DNA of 5,525 bases from JANNXQ01 sp031425095. GTDB lineage: Bacteria; Verrucomicrobiota; Verrucomicrobiia; Chthoniobacterales; Chthoniobacteraceae. The stretch is taken from the NCBI GenBank assembly GCA_031425095.1, contig JANPIS010000018.1:1-5525 (forward strand), written 5' to 3'. The position numbers and the translations under genes were made by a program. Of this stretch, positions 1 through 5,456 are shown piece after piece. How positions within the stretch are numbered: the first letter of the stretch is position 1; each line of letters opens with the position of its first letter. The notes beneath the pieces were generated by a model that worked only from the letters and a program-made list of their open reading frames with translations, was not told the origin of the DNA and ran no database searches.

Positions 1-602
1 TGGCCACGTCCTACGACAATGCCGGGCGTCGCGAAGAGGCGTTGAAGCTGAGAGAAAAAATCCTCGAGCTCAGTCGCAAGGTGCTCGGCACCGAACATCC
101 GGACACGCTCAAAGCGATGGCTGAACTCGCCACTTCCCTCCACGGAGCTGGCCGCGACGGCGAAGCCATCCCGCTCCGGCAAGAGGTGCTTTCCCTCAGC
201 CGCAAGGTCCACGGGCCTGAACACCTGAACGTCCACAAAGCGCTGAAGAATCTCGCCAACGCGTACGATGCGACGGGTCGTGGACCGGAGGCGCTACCTT
301 TGTGGGAGGAGGCTTTCGCGCTGCGCCAGAAAACCTCGGGCGCCGAGCATTCCTCCACGCTCGCAGCGATGGCCAAGCTCGTGCAATCTTACCGATCCGC
401 CGGGCGGCTCGAGGAGGCGATTCGCCTCGAGGAAGAGTACGTAAAGCACCAAAAGAGTCTGCTCCCCCGCGAACATCCTTTCTTAACCAAGGCGATCAGC
501 AACCTCGCCGAGGACTACGCAGCCGCAGGGCGAACCGATGAGGCGCAAATCCTCAGGAGCGAGCTGGCTGCGAAGGGCACGACGCCGGTTGGAGAAAAAT
601 AA
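1..602 (+). CDS. TPR-repeat protein, C-terminal part (5' end outside window)
   Basis: The frame is open from the left edge (first complete codon at position 3) to TAA at 600-602, giving 199 visible residues with no plausible start, so the gene begins upstream. The visible part is four consecutive 42-residue repeats (codons at 3-128, 129-254, 255-380, 381-506) plus a final half repeat. Each repeat follows the pattern A-x-x-Y-x-x-x-G-R-x-x-E-A-x-x-L, then a second helix and an EHP-like turn (GTEHPDTL, GPEHLNV, GAEHSSTL, PREHPFL). This is the kinesin-light-chain-like TPR type (TPR_10/TPR_12), a helical scaffold for protein-protein contacts. In Planctomycetes and Verrucomicrobia such repeats often form the C-terminal part of Ser/Thr protein kinases encoded beside sigma factors like the next gene. 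Whether a kinase domain lies upstream here cannot be seen. The third and fourth repeats have lost part of the consensus. A TTG at 42 lies inside the first repeat and is not a start. Confidence 0.9.
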   Translation, partial: ATSYDNAGRREEALKLREKILELSRKVLGTEHPDTLKAMAELATSLHGAGRDGEAIPLRQEVLSLSRKVHGPEHLNVHKALKNLANAYDATGRGPEALPLWEEAFALRQKTSGAEHSSTLAAMAKLVQSYRSAGRLEEAIRLEEEYVKHQKSLLPREHPFLTKAISNLAEDYAAAGRTDEAQILRSELAAKGTTPVGEK

Positions 603-701
603 TCGGGATCGGCGTTGGTCGGACTAGCTGCGCGCTCTTCAGCAAACCCGTCCGAAGGCTTTCGACGTGCGATCGTCGGGTAATTCCGCTGCAATCATGA
701 A

Positions 702-1262
702 ATGAGCAACGCCTCGCAATTTCTCACTCGCATGGAGAGTGGCGATACCACGGCCGCTACTGAGCTACTCCCGCTCGTTTACGAAGAGTTGCGCCGACTC
801 GCTGCCGCAAGGATGGCGCGGGAGCGCCCAGGCCAGACCCTCCAACCGACCGCCCTCGTCCATGAGGCGTGGCTGCGACTCGTGGATGGCGAAGGGCAGG
901 CACGCTTTAAGAATCGCGCCCACTTTTTCTCCGCCGCCGCAGAAGCCATGCGCCGAATCCTGATCGAACGCGCCCGGCGCAAACTGGCCGCGCGCCACGG
1001 GGGCGGCGGGGATCGTGTGGATGTGGACACCATCGAAATCGCCAACCCGGTGGGAAAGGACGACGAACTGCTTGCCGTGAATGAAGCACTGGAAAAGCTC
1101 GCCGCCGAAGATCGTGAGAAAGCGGCCTTGGTGAAGCTGCGTTGTTTTGTGGGGCTCAGTATCGAAGACGCCGCCGGGGTACTCGGCATCTCCGTTGCCA
1201 CCGCGAACCGCTGGTGGACCTACGCCCGCGCCTGGCTCCATCAGGAAATCGCTCGCGGATAG
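702..1262 (+). CDS. ECF-type RNA polymerase sigma factor (TIGR02999-like)
   Basis: This encodes a complete 186-residue protein, the usual length for the family. It should bind core RNA polymerase and direct it to a specific promoter set. Sigma region 2 spans about residues 20-98, with the characteristic LQPTALVHEAWLRL segment (47-60), the RAHFFSAAAEAMRRILIERAR block (72-92) and a basic end. A linker rich in Gly and Asp follows. Region 4 covers about 122-183; its helix-turn-helix is near 153-174 (SIEDAAGVLGIS, then ATANRWW), where the recognition helix should contact the -35 element. These features match sigma factors often paired with Ser/Thr kinases in Planctomycetes and Verrucomicrobia. No anti-sigma gene follows. 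The start lies 99 nt after the TPR gene on the same strand, so cotranscription is possible. No Shine-Dalgarno sequence precedes the ATG. It was chosen because it gives the family length and a typical short N-terminal lead before region 2. Confidence 0.93.
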   Translation: MSNASQFLTRMESGDTTAATELLPLVYEELRRLAAARMARERPGQTLQPTALVHEAWLRLVDGEGQARFKNRAHFFSAAAEAMRRILIERARRKLAARHGGGGDRVDVDTIEIANPVGKDDELLAVNEALEKLAAEDREKAALVKLRCFVGLSIEDAAGVLGISVATANRWWTYARAWLHQEIARG

Positions 1263-1342
1263 ACAATCGGATCTTCGGCGACTCGCTCCGGAAAAAATTT
1301 TCGTTCAGTGAGACATTTTGCGCGCCGATTTCGCATTGGAGA

Positions 1343-1496
1343 GTGTGAAGACAATCTTCTCCGTGCATCCGTTGGGGGGGCGCCGGAATTTGGAGGAAAG
1401 TCCGAATGCACAAAAGTACGTTGGTCCTCACGGTTCTGCGGCGGGGTGGGATGGCGGAAGTTAGTTAGCGTGGGCCCGCCGCAGAACACTTCACAC
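1343..1496. other. Candidate structured RNA element or nested inverted repeat
   Basis: Two helices nest almost contiguously. GTGTGAAG at 1343-1350 is perfectly complementary to CTTCACAC at 1489-1496. GTTCTGCGGCGGG at 1433-1445 is perfectly complementary to CCCGCCGCAGAAC at 1475-1487. Their 3' arms are separated by one nucleotide (A1488), so they could stack coaxially, with an 82-nt branch between the 5' arms. That branch has its own possible helix, GTGCAT 1363-1368 with ATGCAC 1406-1411, continued after one mismatch by two more pairs. A competing local hairpin (GAAGA 1347-1351 with TCTTC 1355-1359) also exists. No convincing protein is encoded on either strand. This could be an independent small RNA, the sigma-factor 3' UTR, part of an htpG leader, or a DNA-level inverted repeat. 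I do not recognise a known RNA family, and the strand is undecided. Confidence 0.35.
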
Positions 1497-1534
1497 GCCT
1501 GATCTCGAAAAGCATTTCGTCGGCCACCTGACGA

Positions 1535-1561
1535 GCGGCCTGGGCGTAAGGCCCAAGCCGC
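1535..1561. other. Imperfect 11-bp hairpin upstream of htpG
   Basis: GCGGCCTGGGC at 1535-1545 pairs with GCCCAAGCCGC at 1551-1561 with a single C-A mismatch, around a five-base loop (GTAAG). A shorter stem, TCGTC/GACGA, lies just before it at about 1517-1535. No T-run follows on the + strand, so it is not a classical intrinsic terminator for the sigma gene. It could lie in the htpG leader if transcription starts upstream, or act as a DNA site. It does not mask a ribosome binding site, because none is visible next to the htpG start. Confidence 0.4.
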
Positions 1562-1573
1562 GGCGGCTCCCCC

Positions 1574-1601
1574 TTGCGCGATCGCTGCGGCTCCATATCA
1601 T
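1574..1601 (+). promoter_or_regulatory. Possible sigma-70-type promoter for htpG
   Basis: TATCAT at 1596-1601 matches five of six bases of a TATAAT -10 box. It lies 16 bases after TTGCGC (1574-1579), which matches only the TTG of a -35 box. Transcription would start near 1608, leaving only a few untranslated bases before the ATG at 1612, so the mRNA would be almost leaderless. The -35 match is weak and an upstream promoter is equally possible. Confidence 0.22.
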
Positions 1602-1611
1602 TCGCGCCCCT

Positions 1612-3447
1612 ATGTCCACCACGACCGAAAAGCACTCCTTCCAGGCCGAGATCGCGCAGTTGCTCGATCTCGTCATTCACTCGCTCTACACGGACAAAGA
1701 AATCTTCGTCCGCGAGCTGATCTCCAACGCTGCCGACGCTTCGGAGAAGCTGAAGTTTCTCCAGACCTCCGGGACGGAGGTGATCGAGGCGGAGACGCCG
1801 CTCATGATCCGCGTTTCGACCGACGATCAGGCAAAGACGATCACGATCACCGACTCCGGCATCGGGATGACGCACGCAGAGCTGATCGACAATCTCGGCA
1901 CGATCGCGCACTCGGGGTCGAAGGCTTTCCTCGAACAACTCAAGGTCAACAAAGGCGACGCAAACCTGATCGGGCAGTTCGGCGTTGGCTTTTACGCAGC
2001 CTTCATGGTTGCGGATAAAGTCACCGTTTACTCGCGGTCCTACCAGCCGGGCCAGCAGGGCTGGATCTGGTCGAGCGACGGGCGCACCGGCTACGAGATC
2101 GAGCCTGCGGGAGCGATCGATCGCGGCACCCGAGTGGTGCTGCAACTCCGCGACACGGAATTCGCGACGGCCTCACGCATCGAACAGATCATCCGCCACT
2201 ACTCGAAGTTCGTCCCCTTCCCGATCGAACTAAACGGCACGGCGATCAACACCGTCCAGGCGCTCTGGACGAAGAATAAGAGCGAGGTCACGGACGCGGA
2301 GTACGAGGAGTTTTACAAATACATCGGCCACGACACCGAGGCGCCCGTCTATCGGTTGCACTTCAACGCAGACGCCCCGCTGGCCATCCGGGCGCTGCTC
2401 TTCGTGCCGGCAAAGAACTACGAGTTGATCACCCTCACCCGCGCTGAAGGCGAAGTGAATCTCTACTGCCGCAAGATCCTCATCCAGGCGAAGGCGAAGG
2501 GCCTTTTCCCCGAATGGCTGTGCTTCCTCCGCGGCGTGGTCGATAGCGAGGATCTGCCGCTGAATGTCTCGCGGGAGACGATGCAGGACAGCGCGCTGCT
2601 GCGGAAGTTGAACGACGTGCTCACCAAGCGCGTGATCAAGTGGCTCGAGGAGGAGGCGAAGGCCGACCCAGAGAAGTACGACCAATTTTTCAAAGAACAC
2701 GGTCACTGCCTAAAGGAGGGGATCGCGAGCGATTACGCACATCGGGAGGCGCTGGGTAAGCTCTTGCGCTACGAGTCGTCGCACACCGACGCGGGCAAGA
2801 CGACCGGTCTCGCGGACTATGTGAGCCGGATGCCGGCGGAGCAGACGGAGATCTACTATCTCGCGGCACCGGACCGCGCCGCCGCCACGGCCAGCGCTTA
2901 CTACGAAGTGTTTCAGGAGAAGAAGTTCGAGGTGCTCTTCCTCGCACACCCACAAGATGAATTTGTCCTCGAGCATCTCCGCACCTTTGACGGCAAGCGG
3001 CTCATCGCGGCCGAGAAGGCGGACCTAAAGCTCGAGAAGGAATCGACCGGCATGAGCGCCGACGACGCTCGGCTGCTCGCGAACTTCATGAAAGAAACGC
3101 TCGGCGATCGGGTTGGCGAAGTGCGTGTGTCCAAGCGGCTCGTGGGCAGTCCCGTGGTCGTCGTCGAGAGCGATGCGCAACTCACCACGGGCATGCGCCG
3201 CATGATGAAGATGATGGGACGCGAAGAAGATCAGCCCCCGGACTCACGCCCGGATCTGGAGATCAATCCCGACCACGCGATGCTCGCGCAACTGGAAAAG
3301 GCACGCCATTCCGACGCCGGATTGGCGGCGCTCGTCACCGAGCAGCTTTACGACAGCGCGCTCATGGCGGCCGGCCTGCTGGAGGAACCGCGAGCCATGC
3401 TCAGCCGGGTTCATTCGCTCATCGAGAAGGTGCTGGCCAAAGGGTAG
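1612..3447 (+). CDS. htpG: Molecular chaperone HtpG (bacterial Hsp90)
   Basis: This is a complete 611-residue Hsp90-family chaperone, close to the usual bacterial length of about 625. It is an ATP-driven cytosolic homodimer that remodels client proteins, normally together with DnaK. The N-terminal GHKL ATPase domain (about 1-215) has RELISNAADASEKL with the expected catalytic Glu35 and Mg-binding Asn39, Asp81 in DSGIGM, GTIAHSGSKAF (96-106) and the glycine lid loop GQFGVGF (121-127). The middle domain (about 218-490) has ALWTKNKSEVTDAEYEEFYK and VDSEDLPLNVSRE, where Arg321 sits at the family's ATP-sensing arginine. The C-terminal dimerisation domain follows, with SKRLVGSPVVVV (508-519) and MRRMMKMMG. 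As in other bacterial members there is no long charged linker and no MEEVD tail. The ATG gives the normal N-terminus (EKHSFQAEIAQLLDLVIHSLY). No Shine-Dalgarno sequence is visible. The gene stands alone, 76 nt before the next gene. Confidence 0.98.
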   Translation: MSTTTEKHSFQAEIAQLLDLVIHSLYTDKEIFVRELISNAADASEKLKFLQTSGTEVIEAETPLMIRVSTDDQAKTITITDSGIGMTHAELIDNLGTIAHSGSKAFLEQLKVNKGDANLIGQFGVGFYAAFMVADKVTVYSRSYQPGQQGWIWSSDGRTGYEIEPAGAIDRGTRVVLQLRDTEFATASRIEQIIRHYSKFVPFPIELNGTAINTVQALWTKNKSEVTDAEYEEFYKYIGHDTEAPVYRLHFNADAPLAIRALLFVPAKNYELITLTRAEGEVNLYCRKILIQAKAKGLFPEWLCFLRGVVDSEDLPLNVSRETMQDSALLRKLNDVLTKRVIKWLEEEAKADPEKYDQFFKEHGHCLKEGIASDYAHREALGKLLRYESSHTDAGKTTGLADYVSRMPAEQTEIYYLAAPDRAAATASAYYEVFQEKKFEVLFLAHPQDEFVLEHLRTFDGKRLIAAEKADLKLEKESTGMSADDARLLANFMKETLGDRVGEVRVSKRLVGSPVVVVESDAQLTTGMRRMMKMMGREEDQPPDSRPDLEINPDHAMLAQLEKARHSDAGLAALVTEQLYDSALMAAGLLEEPRAMLSRVHSLIEKVLAKG

Positions 3448-3471
3448 GACGCCAGTCAGGGTTACAAGAGT

Positions 3472-3492
3472 GTGACCGCCCCCGACGGTCGC
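3472..3492. other. Short hairpin between htpG and the lipoprotein gene
   Basis: GTGACCG at 3472-3478 can pair with CGGTCGC at 3486-3492 (seven pairs, one of them G-T) around a C-rich seven-base loop. It lies 25 nt after the htpG stop. No T-run follows, so it is not a standard intrinsic terminator. It may be a 3'-end stabiliser or a weak Rho-associated structure. The following bases, 3493-3523, form a nearly G-free A/C-rich leader for the lipoprotein gene. Confidence 0.3.
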
Positions 3493-3523
3493 GCGAAACC
3501 AACAACAAACCAACCAACACCCT

Positions 3524-3910
3524 ATGAAAATCCATCCCCTGTTTGCCATCGCCACCGCTGCCGCCCTGAGCCTGACTGCCTGCGAGCAGAAGAAAGCCGA
3601 ACTCACGGAGAAAGCCGAGAAGGCTGTCGACGCTGCGAAGGAAAAGGTCGACGCCACCGCCACCGCCGCCAAAGAAGGCGCCGCCAAGGTCGCTGACAAG
3701 GCTGCTGAAGCCGCCAAGCAAGTGGGCGGCGACAAGGCCGCTGAAGCCGTGAAGAACGCCGCCGACAAGGCTGCCGCAACAGCCAACGAGTCTGCTGACA
3801 AAGCCGCCGCTGCCGCCAAGGAAGCTGCCGACAAAGCCGCGCAGGCCGTGAAGGACGCAGTCACCGCGCCAGCGCCAGCGCCAGTGCCAGCACCCGCTCC
3901 GCAGAACTAA
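3524..3910 (+). CDS. Ala/Lys-rich repeat lipoprotein of unknown function
   Basis: A 128-residue secreted protein. Residues 1-19 form a signal peptide ending in the lipobox LTAC, so Cys20 should be lipidated and the protein membrane-anchored. Residues 21-111 are almost pure Ala, Lys, Glu and Asp and should form one long amphipathic helix. An 11-residue period is clear: DKAA recurs at 58, 70, 81, 92 and 103, with the single 12-residue step caused by a GG insertion at 68-69. Hendecad repeats of this kind occur in LEA group 3, apolipoprotein-like and right-handed coiled-coil proteins. Residues 115-126 are an Ala-Pro stretch that could be a flexible tail or wall-spanning segment. The precise function is unknown; an Lpp-like envelope spacer or a stress-related membrane-binding helix are possibilities. 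There is no Shine-Dalgarno sequence, and the leader is unstructured A/C-rich sequence. The gene may be cotranscribed with htpG or have its own promoter, and it ends at a strong terminator. Confidence 0.88.
   Translation: MKIHPLFAIATAAALSLTACEQKKAELTEKAEKAVDAAKEKVDATATAAKEGAAKVADKAAEAAKQVGGDKAAEAVKNAADKAAATANESADKAAAAAKEAADKAAQAVKDAVTAPAPAPVPAPAPQN
3695..3862 (+). repeat. Degenerate 33-bp tandem repeat inside the lipoprotein gene
   Basis: Units start with GACAARGC at 3695, 3731, 3764, 3797 and 3830. The first unit is 36 bp, owing to one extra codon in GGCGGC, and the others are 33 bp. Each encodes an 11-residue helical unit of the form DKAAxAxKxAA. Synonymous drift between units shows that the repeat is old or maintained at protein level. 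Confidence 0.8.
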
Positions 3911-3940
3911 GCGGTCGCGAGTCTTCGCATCCCATTCAAG

Positions 3941-3976
3941 AGCCCCGGCTTCGCAAGAGGCCGGGGCTTTTCTTTT
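3941..3976 (+). terminator. Rho-independent terminator after the lipoprotein gene
   Basis: The stem AGCCCCGGCTTC (3941-3952) pairs with GAGGCCGGGGCT (3957-3968), giving twelve pairs including one G-T wobble, closed by a GCAA tetraloop of the GNRA type. On the + strand it runs into TTTTCTTTT, so it should stop transcription about 30 nt after the lipoprotein stop codon. On the - strand the same stem lies 36 nt after the stop of the convergent cysteine desulfurase gene but is followed by only a poor T-run, so termination there would be weaker. Confidence 0.93.
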
Positions 3977-4004
3977 GCGCCGACCTTTTCGGAACGCGAC
4001 TCCT

Positions 4005-5165
4005 TTAAGCCGCTGCCGCCACCCGACGCAGCTTGCCGATGACCTTCGGCACAATCTCAAGGGCTCGCTCGACTTCCGTGCGAGTATTGAAGCGGCTGAA
4101 CGAGAACCGCAGGCTCGCCCGTGCGCGGTCGTCGCTGAAACCCATCGCCTTCAAGACATGCGACGCATGCACCGCGCCGGTCGTGCAGGCCGAGCCGCTC
4201 GAGCAACAGATTCCGTGTTGATCCAGTAACATCAGCGCACCTTCCGAATCGACCCCTTCAAACGCGAGGTTGGCGGTATTCGGCAACCGATGCGCACGGT
4301 CGCCGTTGATCTTCGCACCGTCGACTTTCTCCAGGATGCCCGCCTCGAACTCATCTCGCAGTGCGCGCACTTCGGTCGCCTCGTGCTCCAGAAACTCGCC
4401 GGCGACTTCACATGCTTTCCCCAGTCCAATGATGGACGCGACGTTTTCGGTGCCCGCGCGCTTTCCGTGCTCCTGACCGCCACCGATGAGATAGGGCACA
4501 AACTTCGTTCGGCGATTCAGGTAAAGGACGCCGACCCCTTTCGGACAGTGCAGCTTGTGGCCGGAGAGGGAGAGAAAGTTGATCTTCGACTCGGTCATGT
4601 TCAGCGGGATCTTGCCGACGGCCTGCACCGCGTCGGTGTGAAAGAGCGTCCGCTTGTGCCGCACGATCTCGGCGATGTCATGCACCGGAAAGAGCACTCC
4701 GGTTTCGTTATTCGCCCACATCACCGTGACGATCGCTGTGTCCGGGCGGATCGCCTTTTCGAGTTCCGCGAGGTCGATCTGCCCGCGTTCATCGACCCCG
4801 AGCCACGTCACTTCCCAACCGCGCTTCGCGAGAGTTTCGCAATGCTTGAGGGTCGCACTGTGCTCGACCCGTGTGGTGATGATGTGCTGCCGATCGCGAT
4901 CGATCTGCAGCGCGGAATTGATCGCCGCATTGGTGGATTCGGTGCCGCAGCTTGTGAAGACGATCTCCTGTGCTTCGCAGCCGAGCAGCGCCGCGACGCG
5001 CTCACGCGCTTTCTCCAGAGCCCCATTGACCTGCTTCCCAAAGCGGTAACCGCTCGAGGGGTTTCCGTAGAATTCCGTGAGATACGGCAGCATTTCCTCA
5101 ACGACAGCCGGGTCCACGCGCGTGGTCGCGTTGTTGTCGAGGTAGATCAGTTCGCTGCTCTTCAT
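4005..5165 (-). CDS. Cysteine desulfurase, group I (NifS/IscS family)
   Basis: This 386-residue PLP enzyme of aminotransferase class V removes sulfur from L-cysteine, giving alanine and an enzyme-bound persulfide used for Fe-S clusters, tRNA thiolation or other sulfur transfer. Diagnostic features are IYLDNNATT (7-15), TSCGTESTN (71-79), His102 in VEHSATLKH (expected to stack on PLP), ANNETG (151-156), HTDAVQ with Asp178 and Gln181, SLSGHK with the PLP lysine Lys204, and the mobile-loop SSGSACTTG with catalytic Cys327. The loop sequence and spacing place it in group I (NifS/IscS) rather than group II (SufS). It is slightly shorter than E. coli IscS (404 residues), mostly at the C-terminal end that contacts IscU. 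The frame stays open upstream to 5375, but the ATG at 5163-5165 gives MKSSELIYLDNNATT, the normal family N-terminus. No iscU, iscR or nifU is adjacent, so nifS versus iscS cannot be assigned. No Shine-Dalgarno sequence is visible. Confidence 0.95.
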   Translation of the reverse strand: MKSSELIYLDNNATTRVDPAVVEEMLPYLTEFYGNPSSGYRFGKQVNGALEKARERVAALLGCEAQEIVFTSCGTESTNAAINSALQIDRDRQHIITTRVEHSATLKHCETLAKRGWEVTWLGVDERGQIDLAELEKAIRPDTAIVTVMWANNETGVLFPVHDIAEIVRHKRTLFHTDAVQAVGKIPLNMTESKINFLSLSGHKLHCPKGVGVLYLNRRTKFVPYLIGGGQEHGKRAGTENVASIIGLGKACEVAGEFLEHEATEVRALRDEFEAGILEKVDGAKINGDRAHRLPNTANLAFEGVDSEGALMLLDQHGICCSSGSACTTGAVHASHVLKAMGFSDDRARASLRFSFSRFNTRTEVERALEIVPKVIGKLRRVAAAA

Positions 5166-5184
5166 GGGTTGCAAAAGGGCGCGC

Positions 5185-5214
5185 AGAATAGCCCACCGCT
5201 CCGGTCTGCGCCAA
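5185..5214 (-). promoter_or_regulatory. Possible promoter for the cysteine desulfurase gene
   Basis: Read on the - strand, TTGGCG (5214-5209) and TATTCT (5190-5185) each match four of six bases of sigma-70 -35 and -10 boxes, with an 18-base spacer. Transcription would begin near 5178, about 13 nt before the start codon. The position after the groEL terminator is sensible, but the match is only moderate. Confidence 0.27.
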
Positions 5215-5250
5215 CCGAACTTTGCGTCATACGCCCGGATCCCGCCGATC

Positions 5251-5391
5251 GCGCTGCCGCCGCTCCCGTGCAAGGGCGAGCGCGACGCGGCGAATCTGCA
5301 ATTGATCCGCGAGTCGGCTCCGTTCGTGCGCATCCTCAGTCCTGGCGAGCCTCTCCCGGACACCTTTGCGACCACCGTGGTCGTAAAAGCA
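5251..5391 (+). other. Protein-like coding periodicity; possible small gene or remnant
   Basis: In the + frame that ends at TAA 5431-5433, the 47 codons here have roughly 70, 51 and 79 percent GC at positions 1, 2 and 3 by hand count. This is the pattern of a real gene in a GC-rich genome. The antisense frame does not show the pattern. The peptide includes LQLIRESAPFVRILSPGEPL and DTFATTVVVK, which is not low-complexity. The only upstream ATG in frame (5164) overlaps the start codon of the divergent cysteine desulfurase gene, and the first 25 codons (with AGG, AGA, ATA) look less coding-like. No family is recognised. It may be a decayed gene fragment, a small gene with a non-ATG start, or chance. 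Confidence 0.25.
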
Positions 5392-5423
5392 AAACCGCCG
5401 GGCTCCTTTCGGAACCCGGCGGT
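5385..5423 (-). terminator. Rho-independent terminator after groEL
   Basis: Thirteen-base arms at 5394-5406 and 5411-5423 pair with a single mismatch. On the - strand they are closed by a GAAA tetraloop and followed by TTTTGCTTTT (5394-5385). It lies about 34 nt after the groEL stop on the same strand, so it should end the groEL transcript and separate it from the downstream cysteine desulfurase gene. Confidence 0.92.
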
Positions 5424-5456
5424 CTGTGAGTAATACTCGAGACTGCTGGTCTGGAC

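Noticed and set aside
603..701. Possible autoregulated ECF promoter before the sigma gene
   Set aside because: Several CGTC strings occur, but no convincing -35/-10 pair at a fixed spacing can be chosen by eye.
697..705. Two-codon minicistron ATGAAATGA overlapping the sigma factor start
   Set aside because: It could in principle feed translational coupling, but no ribosome binding site precedes it and such short strings arise easily by chance.
1142..1502. Small open frames spanning the gap after the sigma gene on both strands
   Set aside because: Their peptides are Arg-rich and motif-free, partly antisense to the sigma gene, and cross strong inverted repeats; nothing supports translation.
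1504..1529. CTCGAAA followed by GCCACCT as a heat-shock (sigma-32-like) promoter for htpG
   Set aside because: The -35 part resembles CTTGAAA, but the -10 part matches CCCCAT poorly, and the alternative sigma specificity of this lineage is unknown.
1465..2145. 226-codon open frame on the - strand over the htpG 5' half
   Set aside because: It is a shadow of the strongly conserved htpG reading frame; the peptide shows no motif.
3244..3864. 206-codon Ala/Ser-rich frame on the - strand over the lipoprotein gene
   Set aside because: Its repetitive composition is the mirror image of the 33-bp repeats that encode the lipoprotein helix; the + strand has a signal peptide and a terminator, which this frame lacks.
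5166..5375. 70-residue N-terminal extension of the cysteine desulfurase
   Set aside because: The extension has no targeting signal or family similarity and non-coding-like base use, while the ATG at 5163-5165 gives the standard N-terminus.
4290..5429. 379-codon open frame on the + strand opposite the cysteine desulfurase gene
   Set aside because: It is antisense to a gene with full family motifs, shows no recognisable domain, and long antisense frames are expected at this GC content.
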